A model generated the notes under the pieces. It saw only the letters and a program-made list of their open reading frames with translations. It had not been told where the DNA came from and searched no databases. A program made the translations under genes and the position numbers. DNA of 64,000 nt, taken from NCBI GenBank assembly GCA_950295325.1, contig OX485804.1:20336001-20400000 (forward strand). Direction: 5' to 3'. This DNA comes from Polytrichum commune. Lineage: Eukaryota; Streptophyta; Polytrichopsida; Polytrichales; Polytrichaceae. Positions 9,839 through 21,383 of the stretch are shown in pieces (the stretch's first letter is position 1; each line of letters begins with the position of its first letter).

Positions 9839-12800
9839 CTGGTCACACAAGAAGAACAAGAGTACACAAGGTATTAGAAAACTCTCTTTTCGAGATCCAA
9901 ATAGACCAAAAAAAAAACCCATGGTGAAGTGCTATTTACTATCCATCATACTATATCTATTAGGGTTTGGAACCTCAAAACGATGAATATGCTTCGCAAT
10001 TAAGAGTATATTGCTCAACTCAGTAAGCTCACGAGTAGCTCTCTCTTTCTCTCTCTTTCCCTGGGGTTTGAAGCTGCCTTAACTTGTGTGCCATAATCTC
10101 ATTTGAGTGAACAACTTCGCTTGAAAGCGGGAAACGAAAACTTACATTCGGAGTCAGTTTTGATCCACTTCCCGTCCCGGGGCTGAGGAATCTCGTCGTC
10201 GTCGTCGTCTCTTCTCGTAGGTTCTCTTTGTGTCGGTTCGTCCGCTGTTGGCTTCTCTTTCGTCTCTGCTCTGTGCCTTGTACCGATGATGCTGACACTA
10301 CTTGTCGATTGAGCTAATGTCGCACATTGGCTTCCAAGAGGAGAACTAGTGGGGGTACTTGAGACGCTAGGAAGCTGGACCTCCCGTGTGCTGCAAATGT
10401 TTCCAAGGGGTTGACGATCGGTGATTGGACTTGAAATACCAAGAGGCCAGCCCGCTGGTGTGAACCGCGTGGCAGATGAGTGCTGGTTACGCTCGGTGCG
10501 ATTCGCTATGCATGGTGGACCCAACGCCTGCGCAATCACAAAACGTGCATGGCTGAATTGACGAAAAGCTCATGATTGTCGCGACTCAAGAATGTCGTGC
10601 AAGACCAGGACAGCGAACTCCACAAGAAACCGATCGATCTCTATTTCAAGCTATACATAATCATCCTATTCATTTATAGATATTGAATGCTTTTCAAGGC
10701 CAGATCCCGGGTTCTAACTACGAAATATCTGGTGCCTCAATCTAGCTAGCAAGGGTTCTACCGTAGCATGTGAGACATATGCTTCATTGAAGGCTTCCAA
10801 CTTTTGATCGCCTCTAGAGAATGGTGGCCAAATCACATGAGAATCAGGTGAAAGAATCAGGTGAAAGAACCTCGATCCCGCTTCGAAGGGCAACATAGAT
10901 CAAGAATTGAATTGGTACCCCGCTGTCAATAAACGATTGAAGAGGCTTACCTTGGATAAATGAGGCTTCGACGGCGGACAACGTTGTAGATTAGCGAGCA
11001 AAGAAGTAGGCGATCGTTGTGCAAACGTCGACGCAGAGGATCCATTATTCTCAGGTGAAGATCTCACAGAAGATGTCTTAATCTCCGGTGCTACCTTTGC
11101 ACTAGTGGTACCCTTGCAGGTCGCTCGCCACAACTGGCCAAGTTTACTCATGGTCATACCCTTGCAGCCCTGTTTTGTGAGTGTCTTCTTGGGATTCGCT
11201 TGATCGCAATTGACCGCCTTGTTTTCGCCCTTAGGAAATTTCTTCTTGGTGGTAAAAAGTCCACACATGCTGGTTGAGTAGTATTCGTCGTCGGAGCTGG
11301 CATCCTCCTGAACGGAGCTGCTGAGGGGAGGAGGAACAGATTCAAGCCAGTGAGGCACCAGTTTGGGAGTGTTGTTGTTGTATAACGCAGGATCGATCTT
11401 CTTAAAGTCCGATGGCAACGCTGTGAGGAGGACTATGGGCCTAAGTCCATTAGGAGAGCGGCGGTTGTTGTCTTTGTACAAAGTCAATGCTTTACTTTGA
11501 TTGCACTCAGACGTTTTGTGATGATCCGTTTCGGTGCATTCAGTTTTGTGGTCACCAAAAACTGGATGCTCGTGTTTCTTGCCGGAGGTAATTTCAGGTA
11601 TCCACCTCTGGTGCCAAGTTTTATCTTCTTCGTCGGTGTCCACAGTCTCGTTGTAGTTGTAGTTTTCTGACGCCATACCACCATTGCATGAGAACGTGTC
11701 AAATCCAGGTCCAAACAATTGATCCGCTCCCTTCTCATATTGATTTTCCTCCAAGGCATTACGGATGCCAGCGAGCTGGTCCAACGCAAAAGTGCCGATT
11801 GCGAGAAGCCCCTCCTGTTCGTGTGTGAACACGAACCGGATTGTCTCTTGCATCTTCTCATCCTCGGAGGCGCAGTTGTTGCCGACGGCCTTATGGAACG
11901 CACTTTTCGCATCGTCGTTGCTATAGGCCGCTTGCAATTGCTGTTTCAAATTTCGGTACTGGACTCGATCTTCGAAGGGGTGAGGTGAGGTGGTTTTCCT
12001 GAACTCATTTCCCCACTGCACGCCCTTCCGATCCGCTCCAGTGATCGGCCCGTGGCTGTTCTTCAAGTCTGAAAATAAAGAGCTGTTCGGTGATCAGAAT
12101 TTGTGACGTTCTCTCTCATAATGCAAACTCTATGTTGGATCTGATGCGCAGGACACTTGTGCATAGCAATGAACCTATATTGATAAACATGACCGAACCT
12201 TACTCAAGGTTCCTATTTTTCTACGGCATTGCTCCAACTCTCGGGGGGCATATGTACAAGAATGCATTGGATCAATCCGAAATTGGTACTGCTCGACATG
12301 AGTCGGAGAGAGGACCAAGAATCTTGTGACGATGAGTGAATAGAACGGGTTCCCGTTCCATCTAGTATAACAGCTGCCGATACATGGCGAGCAATGGCAA
12401 CACATCCAAAAGCCATTTGAACGGAAGTAGTCGAGGACTGCACCTGAGTTTTTAATTTGCTGTATCGGTTGTGGAGGAGGATCCTTTCTCCGTCCCCACC
12501 CAAATAGCTGCAATACCCGAAAGTTGCAACAAAATCAGTCGCGCCACTAACAAAGTCAGTGAGTGATATCTTGTCCCTACTCAATATGCATTCCTTCTAG
12601 TTTCTGAGCATCGGATTACTCTCACCCTCCGAATTAAGAGGGAAGAGGCTCTGCAGAGAACAACAAAGCTTATATTGCTATACAACGAGGGAGGGGAGTC
12701 CACCATGGCGGTTGGAAAGATCCCCACTCCTTCACAAACCTGCAACAAAGGCATAGCGAGCCGCAATTGTACTTGCGGACGCCCATTAACGTACCTTCAT
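9819..12800 (-). CDS. LAZY1: LAZY1-like protein (IGT/LAZY family), five exons, 529 aa
   Basis: Model on the minus strand: exon 1 12795-12800, exon 2 12444-12507, exon 3 10951-12068, exon 4 10146-10527, exon 5 9819-9838. All junctions are GT-AG (donors GTACGT, GTGCAG, GTAAGC, GTAAGT). The total of 1590 nt equals 529 codons plus stop, and every junction keeps frame. Hallmarks: N-terminus MKLFGWGRRK (region I, family MKxLGWM), GLLAIGTF at residues 110-117 (the IGT motif), a basic KKKFPKGENK cluster near 298-307, an acidic DDDDD at 503-507, and C-terminus KWIKTDSEFVVLEM (516-529), the conserved C-terminal motif. Known family role: LAZY proteins act at the plasma membrane and on statoliths, recruit RLD proteins through this C-terminal motif, and redirect auxin flow in gravitropism. 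The length is somewhat above typical (about 350-420 aa). I infer a functional gene; expression is not shown. The gene symbol marks family membership, not proven one-to-one orthology. Confidence 0.9.
12795..12800 (-). other. LAZY1: Coding exon 1 of the LAZY1-like gene (6 nt)
   Basis: ATGAAG followed directly by the donor GTACGT. It encodes only Met-Lys; exon 2 continues with LFGWGRRK, rebuilding the family N-terminus. Without this micro-exon the ORF starting at exon 2 has no ATG (it opens at a TTG). This decides the start. Confidence 0.85.
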
Positions 12801-14050
12801 AGTTGCTAGGAGCCTCTAACATGCAATGTCGGCGATGGCCAAACTCTTTCCACTGCAAAACAGCACAAGGAAGAAAAGAAAACCACGTCAAAAGGCGAAG
12901 ACCCAGACGGTTACGAAGCATGTCGCCTTCAGACAAGGCAATGTGAACTTCGGTACTCATCCCGAAGGAGACACAAATGCCAACCACAAAACCAAACGCT
13001 GCGTAGACTCAGCCGGAGACTACAGTTGCGACAAACATTGCATTGGAGAAGGAGGTCGAAGGATTTAAAGGAGGAAAGACAGCGGCTCAGGAACACAACA
13101 CAACTGCAACTACAAGTTCAGATCATCAAAACTATCTCTATAACAATCAGTGAAGTGCTCATGAGCCAACAACAAAATCAAAGGCTGCGTAGACTCAGCC
13201 GGAGACCATAGTGAGCAGGAAAGCAACAAACATTGCATTGAAGAAGGTGGTCGGTGGATTCAACAAAGGCAAGACAGCGGCCCAGGAACACGACTACAAC
13301 TAAAAAATAAAACTACAACTACAACTCCAGATCATCACAACCATCCCCACACCGACCAGTGAAGAACTGCTCCATGAGCCAACTAACGAATCCAGCCCCG
13401 ACTTAATGACAGATGCATTCAGCGTGCCGAATACTACTCCTTCCACGCCCAATACTGACTGCAACAATCAGTGTCCACCATCATCATCACCACCCTGACC
13501 TCTAATCCAATTCTCTCCCCGACACGCCACCAGCCGACCCCACCCACCACCCCAGATCATCCCCCTCCATCATCCCGGCCCCAACACCATGACCACCTTC
13601 AAAACCTGATTATCATCACCACCACTACCCCACCACCAACATAACAAAAATCCACTCTTCTCCAACGTCACTCCAGATCACCGCACTCCCCACCACCACA
13701 CTAAACCATGCCATCCCATCTCACCACCTCCTCTCTGCGCAAAATCATCATTACGCATACCTCCTGTAAAAAAGATAAAAATATGACCTCCGAGCTGCCG
13801 AATCGCCCAGCCGGGCCACAACCAGGCCTGCTGCCTCTTCTGCTTCTTATGCGACGAGATTCTCACACCGCAAAGGAGATCTCTGTGCGAGGGCCGGAAA
13901 CTTTGGCCGAGTGAAGGAATTGAAGCGGACTTCGTGCACGCGATTAGTGCCGGTTAGCGTGACGCCTTCCGACGCTCTCAGAGATTGAGAAAGAGAGAGA
14001 GAGCGAGAGGGGGGGGTAGAGAGTGTTCTGGAGACGAGGGTTCGAACCAC
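12801..14050 (-). promoter_or_regulatory. Upstream and leader region of the LAZY1-like gene
   Basis: No coding exon is seen beyond ATGAAG. On the gene strand the region is purine/pyrimidine biased, with a CT-rich tract at 13988-14010 of the kind often found near plant transcription starts. I cannot place a TATA box or start site with confidence. The C-rich stretch 13430-13800 is non-coding by eye. Confidence 0.35.
12979..13395. repeat. Tandem duplication upstream of the LAZY1-like gene, period about 186 bp
   Basis: CTGCGTAGACTCAGCCGGAG at about 12999 recurs at 13185, followed in both copies by ACAAACATTGCATTG, AAGACAGCGGC and CAGGAACACRAC in the same order. It lies 180-600 bp before the start codon. 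Confidence 0.75.
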
Positions 14051-14374
14051 GGTGGAGGCGGGTGGAGGGGGCTTTGTATGTCCGGGGGGGTCTAAAATGG
14101 AAGGCCGGGAAATTTAGCGCGCGGGGACCGGGGGGCTTTCCAGAAAAAATGAATCAAGAAGATTTGGGCCAATGGGAGGGCAGCCTGCGGGGGTCAGTTT
14201 CATTTGAGGAATCATATCGTCAGTGCAGCTGGATTTGTTGTCACAGGACCTACTAGCTGATATGAAGCTTATAGGTAGGGTGGTGATGAGGCCTTTTATT
14301 TTATTTTTCTAATGCACTGATCTGTGGGGGCTATATTTGGGCCACAGTTAATTGGCAAATGCCGCAATACCTAC
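14051..14374. other. G-rich upstream stretch
   Basis: G-runs near 14008-14015 and 14085-14133. There is no recognisable gene; a 77-codon plus-strand ORF here looks like chance. Confidence 0.4.
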
Positions 14375-14542
14375 CATATTTGCGATACATTGCTGGTTGT
14401 GAAGTTAAACACATTTGCGATAACTTGGTGGGGTTGTTAAGTTATTCATATTTGCAATAAATTGGTGTGGTTGTGAAGTTAAACATATTTGCGATAAATC
14501 GGTGGGGTTGTTAAGTTATTCATATTTGTGATAAATTGGTGG
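14375..14542. repeat. Short tandem array, unit about 36 bp
   Basis: About five imperfect units of the form CATATTTGCGATAAATTGG, each followed by TGGGGTTGTTAAGTTATT or TGGTTGTGAAGTTAAACA. The two tails alternate, giving a higher-order period near 72 bp. Confidence 0.85.
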
Positions 14543-14787
14543 ATTTGTCTACAAAGACTGCACATGTGGGTCACATGGGCTTTTGTTGTGTGGTTCAAAA
14601 CCCATTGGAGTGGACCCACAACTCCAACCTCCCTAATGTCACGCATGTGGCATCCAAAGTGCACGTGGTATTAAGGAGGTTTGTGGTGTTGACATGGGCG
14701 CACGATAATAGAAAATTAGTGTAGCATGTGACATTATGGAATAACACAAAGTCAACACTGCAACAGTGACAATGATGACAACGTGAT

Positions 14788-14952
14788 GATGGTCCGAGAT
14801 GTCCCTAAACTACCGGATGAGAGTGGAGAGGTGCCCAAAACCAAATGCAGTGGTTAGCGGTTCAATTCCCGGCTGTGAAATCTTCTCTCTACTTGCCGGA
14901 AAGAACTACCTAGGTGGTCGCGCACCTCCTATGTCCCAAACCAAAAAAGAAA
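14788..14952 (+). mobile_element. Short tRNA-like SINE, family 2 copy 1 (165 bp)
   Basis: Flanked by 14-bp target duplications GATGACAAYGTGAT (14774-14787 and 14953-14966; one mismatch). It contains a box-B-like GGTTCAATTCC and ends in an A-rich tail. A second copy with its own duplication lies at 44637-44799, which confirms the element's ends. Confidence 0.8.
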
Positions 14953-15152
14953 GATGACAATGTGATACATGCGAGGGTGTGGTTTGAATTCTTTGGTGGA
15001 TTGTTTTGATGTTAAAAACTATGATACATGGGAGGGAAATGTGACAACAAAGAGGGAGATTTAATCTAAGCACATATGTTACCCTAGGGTTTGGAGATAT
15101 AAGAGAGGGATTGACATCACGGAGGTCAGGGTGTAATTGGAACATCCCTGAG

Positions 15153-15412
15153 ATACAATACATATAATATTTAGTGTCGCTTACAATATTATTATTACAC
15201 GTTTAGGGTCACACACTACAAAGTTACACGTTCCTATATCTTTTTATCAGTAATGTATATTTTACCAAGTAAAAAAATTTAATGTTCTACAATATCCAAA
15301 CAACCGATTCGACCTTTGTTAGTAAAAAAAATGAGATGTACATGAAACAATTATAGTGTTGCATAATTCCAAGTAGTAGGTGACACTAAAATATCATATT
15401 TAGTGTAGATTA
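15153..15412. mobile_element. Small TIR element with TAGTGTCRC subtermini
   Basis: The left end reads ATATTTAGTGTCGCTTAC. The complement of the right end reads ATATTTTAGTGTCACCTAC inside an extended inverted match. It resembles the termini of the larger family at 15625, 24025 and 34340. No coding capacity. Confidence 0.5.
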
Positions 15413-15624
15413 TAACTGCTTCAAAGGGCATATTTGTATATGATCTTTTATAAAAGACAGCCCCAGGCCATAGAATGAATTGGCTGTGTGGAGTAAGGAA
15501 AGGAATGGAATGCATGCTGGAAGGGAACACAATTACTTATGCAAAAGAAAACTTGCTATTCAAAGCACTCGTCCTTAGTTGCCACCATGAGTTTGGTTAT
15601 AGGCTGTGGAAGTCGGTGGTTACA

Positions 15625-16246
15625 GCTACACCAAATGTTGCTATACTGTTTATGGTAGTTGGTGTCACTTACACTATTTGCAAAAGGCCTAAACTAGATG
15701 CCTAGATGTTTCAAAGTGTCACGTTTGCTAATCACCAATATGATATTATTTGTCAACATAAGCAATTTTTTAAAGTGTGATTTTTTTACATTTTGACATT
15801 TAGCATAGTCCATTAGGATACTTGAGACGATAGTTTTTGTGTTTTAAGATACAAGGGGAAGATGTTATTAAGCATACTAATGGCAAGTGTCATGTGTTTA
15901 CATTTTAATATGCAAGAGGAAGATATTCTTGAGCATGCTAATGACAAGTGTCATTCGTGTACACTTTAGTCAACTTGTAGATCACTGCATAACATAGGCA
16001 TACACCTCATAGCACTATTGAACATACTTATGCCAAAATATTAGTGAGGGCACTTGAATGCCAAGTGTTTTTTTTGGGGGGCACAAATCGGAAATTCAAT
16101 TGCAAAGAGAACTTGAATGCCAAGTGTCATGAGGTGACACCAATGATGAAGTTGTTGATCATTAGTGTAACCTAGCATTACGCCTCAAAAGTAAGGTAAG
16201 TGACACTATTACACATGCCGCATTGAATACTATAAATGGTGTACCT
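15625..16246. mobile_element. CACTA-like non-autonomous element, copy 1
   Basis: Related along most of its length, in inverse orientation, to 34340-34778, and partly to 24025-24310. Both ends carry a C(A/T)ACACCAxxTxxTGG-like terminus and clusters of GTGACAC/GTGTCAC. Repeated subterminal words are typical of CACTA elements, but I could not fix a 3-bp target duplication. Confidence 0.5.
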
Positions 16247-16589
16247 TCCTTACAAGGCTTACACTGCAACTAGAAAGTCCAGACTCTACTAACTTAAATT
16301 AAAGCATGACCATGATCACTAACACAAATGGGATGCTCACTTGGGTAACGTTACTTTAAAGGGAAGTTAGTCCCCCCATATGTCCCACATGCTCCCTCTA
16401 TGTGAGCAATGTAAAATGTGGGTCCCGTGATCAAAATTGATTTCTTTCAATACATAAGGCTTTACATAGAAATAATTGAAGCTAAGGATCTTATATGGCC
16501 AAATATTATGAGGTTATTGTTGATAGTTAGTACTCTCGTAAAGGAGTTGAAATTTCACCCCTTTAAAGTTCATATTTGAAGGGGTGGAA

Positions 16590-17520
16590 GGCTTTAGACC
16601 TTGTACAACCGCTAGCCCATGGACTTTTGGGGCTAGCGGCTAACCCAATAGCTAAGAGTTATGGCTGAAAATGGTACTTGGAAAGAAAAGAGGGGGCTAG
16701 CCTAGCTATAGCAAGATTGAGACCTGAAAAATATGGGCGAGCCAAGGCCCAACCCCACCTAACTTTAGGGCGTCATTTTAAATGCTAAGAGATGCCCCAC
16801 TTGTAGGGTTGGGCCCATTCACACACATTGTGGTTCGGTTCGGGCTATTTTGTGGCCTTGGTACTTAATGATTGGTTTTAATTTTATATGTATTCCTACA
16901 TATGGGTTGTTTTAGCTACGGAATTGCCACGTCACCCCTAGCAATGTTGCCTTCTCCCTACCTTCTAAACCTCTCATGGTTATTGCTAAACTAGTCTCCT
17001 AGTTTTGGTTTCGCTCCCTCCACCACCAAAGTGATTCTCTTTGTTGCGGAGTTTTTCTTTTACACAACAAATACCACTAGCCATTATTAAGATGACCTCC
17101 CCCAAAACCACGTTTTTGCAGGACTTTAGTAGCAAGTTGGCATAAGTAAGCGCTTGGTGGGGGAGAGATTTAAGCTAAACAATTCGATTGAGTCAAAATC
17201 AACCTCTTCATTTGCACAAAAGAGGATCCAATTGGGTTTAGGGTGACCCAACACACAGTGAGGCGCTTGATGAAACGACGCCTCCTTAAATTTAACATAT
17301 GAGCTAGCTTTTCAGGTCAGCTAGCCCAACTATATGGCTAGATCGAGGGCCTAAAAAATATGGGCTAGCCTAGCTATGGCTAGATCAAGGCCTGAAAAAT
17401 ATGGGCTAGCCCAACTATGGCTAGATCGAGGCTTGAAAAATATGGGCTAGCCCAACTATAGCTAGATCGAGGCCTTGAAAAAAATGGGCTAGCCCAACTA
17501 GCTATTGGGCTATAAAATGT
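16590..17520. repeat. GCTAGCC-rich region with a 41-bp tandem array
   Basis: At 17329-17512 a 41-bp unit (TGGCTAGATCGAGGCCTG then AAAAATATGGGCTAGCCCAA) repeats about 4.5 times. A related single unit lies at 16690-16740. The outer edges, around CCCAATAGCTAAG (16646) and CTAGCTATTGGG (17499), are inverted to each other, so the whole may be a decayed TIR element. Confidence 0.65.
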
Positions 17521-18829
17521 CTAGAAGGCTTTAGAACATGTCCACACATTGTTTTACCAAAGCCTAACACAAAGGGGTGCTAAGTCAAGTGACATTACCT
17601 TAGAGGAGACTATATATGCTCCACATGTTCACTCAATCAATGTTCACATTGTGGTCTTATGATCAAAATTAACATCTTACAGTAGGTACACAAGGCTTTA
17701 CATAAAATAGTTAAAGCTAAGATTTTATTTGATCAAAGATTGTGAGATTTCTTGTGGTCAATTTCCTTACACAAGAGTTGTAACCCACCCCTCTAGAAGT
17801 TGCATATTTGATGGAAGGAAGTCTTCAATGGGGAGACAACACCTCTAAATTGATGATAATGAGAACGAGTGGAGCCTTTGAAATGGCGGTATGGGTTTAG
17901 AGGTGCCCATATTGGGAATATGTGGTCAAGCTCTTACACATCCATTGTACAAAGAGTGTGAACAACATTTGTTAATGAAATTGATTACTTGTCATTCAAT
18001 TCATCAAAACTTATATTTTTTATAAATGTTTATTTGGCACACATGATCATCACACTGATGCAAGTACTAAAGTTGAGACAAAACTAGTACAATAAGCAAA
18101 TTTGTGAATTATTAGACCATCTTTGAAAAATAACAAATGGATAATTTCAAATTTTACTATACTTAGATAGTGTGTGAATAGGGAAACCTAACAACACTTC
18201 TTTGGATAGAAACAACAAATGAGGATTAATAATCAATAATTTTCATCAATATCATGATTATGTTGGGAAGCCCGTTCATTGGTTGGGAGATTGGTTATGA
18301 GTTCTCTAGAGAACCAAAAAATGATATGGTAAATCCAATTTATTTACTCTTCCAGAAACACCAATATAAATTAAACCTTGAACACTCTATAAAACAACAT
18401 TCTCTTTTTAAAAAAGGCTTGCAATTGGTGCAGAGGGGGTTGGAGGATTGATGTGGCAACCACAATGTGGGCTCAAAAAAAAATGTTTAGGGTTAAAAAC
18501 ATGTGTCATTAAGTACTTAGATGTGCATACACTATCTTTTGAGACCTTATGACTTAACGTAAACAAATAGTTGTGGGTAACAAAACATTATAAGGTTTCA
18601 ATCATAACTTCCTACTACAAGCACATGAGACTTAGGCAACACATCCTATGTCCATGAAAATTATCTTTTGTCCCTAAAAATTTCTATAAATCTACCATTA
18701 TGATAGATTTGTGTACTTTTTTTTACCAACACGGGATGTGTTGTCCAAGTCTTATACATATGCTCGTAGTGTCAATATGAAGGAAACCTTGAACAATCCC
18801 CTAAAACAACATTCTCATTTCAAAGAGCA
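17521..18829. other. AT-rich intergenic sequence
   Basis: Only short ORFs, none recognisable. TATAAATTAAACCTTGAACACTC near 18364 recurs in part near 18785, suggesting old repeat DNA. Confidence 0.4.
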
Positions 18830-20912
18830 CCTCCAACCCACGACTTGCCCTTTTTCAATCTTGGTTGTGACACTTCAATCAAGAAGGTTGTGTTGGGTAG
18901 CTAGAAGGGGGGTGTTATTTTTTCTTCGAGGGGAACACAAATATGCTATTAGCAAAGCATTGATGAGATCACCACACAAAATGCAATAGGATACTTGCAT
19001 GCTTCAGGAATGGATACATGCTTTCAACCCTAAAAACTCCATTGGATCGACATTTCCATGATGGATAATAGTTAAGAACTTGTCTTTTGAACACCATGAT
19101 GATGCATATGATATTGCAACTTGCTCGAGTAGTTGGAATAATAGATCATATAGACCAAAGCCCAAGGTTCTATGTGAACTTGGCTATGGAAACAAGATGG
19201 GAGACAACAATGGATCTTAAGATCCCCAAATAGGACCCAACCTCAATAAGAGTTGAAATAGACTATGATCATTTACCATTGAGGTGCCGTGCATGTTTAA
19301 CCTAGAAGCATCAAGCTAGAGATTGTGAAACATTGAGGAGCCTATACACACATGCCCCATCACCCGGATCCAACTACTTGTGGTAATAAATCAAGAAACT
19401 CATCAATAATGGTTTTACCTATGTGAGGGCCTACAAACTCTATCACCAAGGGATCCAACGTGTTGGTGACATTTGGGATATCGATAATTGTACTTGCATC
19501 TTGTGGAACGAGGTACAAACTAAGCTCAATCCCATTGTGCTTGATACGGATGATTGGACCCTACTTACCACCAAAATCATGGACCTTTGGAGACATAGGT
19601 TGGCAGACAACCAATTTGTCATCCACCCCGGACAATGGGTTTTGCTTCTACGTTGAAGGCGCAAATAATCCAACCTATGTCCTTAGGTGCTCGGCCAAAT
19701 TTGCCCTCTCATGTGAACACCAACATTAGCTCTCTCTACCTTTTACATATTTATGTTTTTCAATGGCCACCTACTCCACATGCCTTAGTGAGTGGGAGAA
19801 CCTACTGGCGATACAACTAGCTTCTTCCATCATGTTGAAATCATTCAAACCAATAGAGGACAAAAGAAATAGGAAATTACCTTCTTCTATGGCAAAATTG
19901 CCACACTCAGTTGAGATTTGGACCATTCAAGGTGGGGTGGCTTTTATTTCCTTTATATCACAAAGCTTGACAAAGACTTAGTCATTAACATGATTTCATA
20001 CATAACTTGGGTAGTGGACAAGTGGCAAGGCCACCTCCTAGGGAGCTACCAATTATATTGGTCACGTGTTTGGGACCATACGCGCTCCAACAAGAGGCCG
20101 CTTTTATATGTTCCATTTGGCACAAGGTGGTCACAATTAATAAATGGAGAGCCAACATAGCTCCAGTTTCCATCTCCAAACAATGTGTTTTATGCCTCCC
20201 TAACACTAGTTAATCAAACAAGCATAAGTTTTTGGCATGCATCCAAGCCCAAAAGAGCGTGGTGGTGGATGACTTATGCAAAAAAAACATTGTGGGGTTA
20301 GAGCATCCAAACATGATAGTTTCCATTGGAAACAACCTATCTTTGGGGAGAATACTCTTAAGGACTTTGTAATTAGAATTAAGATTTGGCACCTCCTTTG
20401 TAGCAATCCGCTTTGGACAATTTGGATTGAACATACCAACAGGGTGTTCACCCAAGAACAATTACATGAATCCAAGGTTAAATACTTTATTTGGGATGAC
20501 CTCGTTATATATGCCAAGGTGGCTTGAGCTATGGTTGTAAAATTTGTCAAGATTAGTGCCTACTCGACTGATGCCCTCCTCAAATGTTTTGACAAACTTG
20601 GGGGGCTAGGAATATCCTTTTGTAGATGGGATACTATGATAATCACTTGGAATTGGCACTTTGGTGGTTACTTGGTGGCTTGGGGGTTATCCTTGGCTGG
20701 TTGAGAGGGGGGGGGGGTCCTCGGTTGGGTGGCTTGGTGGGTGGGTTGTCCTTGGTGGGTCATTGTTACTTGGTACTTGTTATTCTTTATGTGGTGGTGT
20801 GGCGCATATGAGGGGCTCTGCCTCCTCTCAAAATGGGTGCGTCTTCCTTGGTTCTTAATGTTGTGGTGTTGACTTTTTGTCCCAAACACACACACACACA
20901 CACACACACACA
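18830..20912 (+). mobile_element. Degraded, internally deleted L1-type LINE (L-A)
   Basis: ORF1-type sequence comes first. GVLFFLRGEHKYAISKALM (about 18907-18963) and EWIHAFNPKNSIGS (about 19008) match the ORF1 copy at 53.9 kb. A zinc knuckle CX2CX4HX4C with one stop inside lies near 19289-19330. The sequence then jumps to the 3' part of ORF2: YKLYHQGIQRVGDIWDIDNC (19432) and the zf-RVT-type block with SIWHKVVTINKWRANIAP (about 20116). Endonuclease and reverse transcriptase are missing, so several kilobases were lost internally. A GT-rich 3' tail region ends in (CA)n at 20885-20912. Frames are broken by many stops and shifts. Dead copy. Confidence 0.75.
20885..20912. repeat. (CA)n microsatellite, probable LINE tail
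   Basis: About 14 CA units directly after the LINE 3' region. The related LINE at 37.6 kb ends in (GAA)n at the same place, so the tail appears to be a variable simple repeat rather than poly(A). Confidence 0.7.
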
Positions 20913-21011
20913 TTATTGAGATTTTAAACTTTTGAAATACATGCAACATTTAAGCATTTAGTGTTGCGGATGATATCTTCTAATGACTCCCTTATTTTGA
21001 ACTCGGTGTGT

Positions 21012-21383
21012 AGTAGACGCACCTATTCCCAATCAAGACCCCATAGGCAATCTACGATGTACTAGAATTTTGATCATGATGGGACTAAGTTTCAATCCAG
21101 CTAGGGTCGACTTTTGATCAAGCCGCAACCAATAGTACCATGAGACATATCTTAGTTCCGAGCGCAAAACGTGGAGGAATGACATGGCAAACTCTAAACA
21201 TTGGTAACATGTCCAAGCCAACTTTTGGCTTCAATAATTCACAATAATTTCCATTTAAAAAAATACGATCGCCGACAAATTTTACAATCCTCTTGATTTC
21301 TATCTTCCTACACGGGAGAAAAAATTTGCACCGCCTTATACTTCCCCCGATCTCTTACGTGATCGGTTATAGGCGCCTCTACT
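21012..21383. mobile_element. MITE family F copy 1 (AGTAGAGGCGCC termini)
   Basis: Ends AGTAGACGCACCTATTCCCA and, on the complement of the right side, AGTAGAGGCGCCTATAACCG. The interior shares GAGACATATCYTAGTT and AAACATTGGTAACAYGT with 35397-35751. Superfamily not certain. Confidence 0.75.

Noticed and set aside
10714-12766. Other ORFs overlapping the LAZY1-like gene (for example 142, 123, 105 and 89 codons)
   Set aside because: Shadow frames of its exons and introns.
17329-17512. 41-bp array as a CRISPR array
   Set aside because: Units are contiguous with no variable spacers, and the context is a plant nuclear genome.
20626-20858. Glycine-rich ORFs near 20.7 kb
   Set aside because: Product of GGT/GGG-rich LINE 3' sequence; the same region of the LINE at 37.7 kb reads similarly on its own strand.
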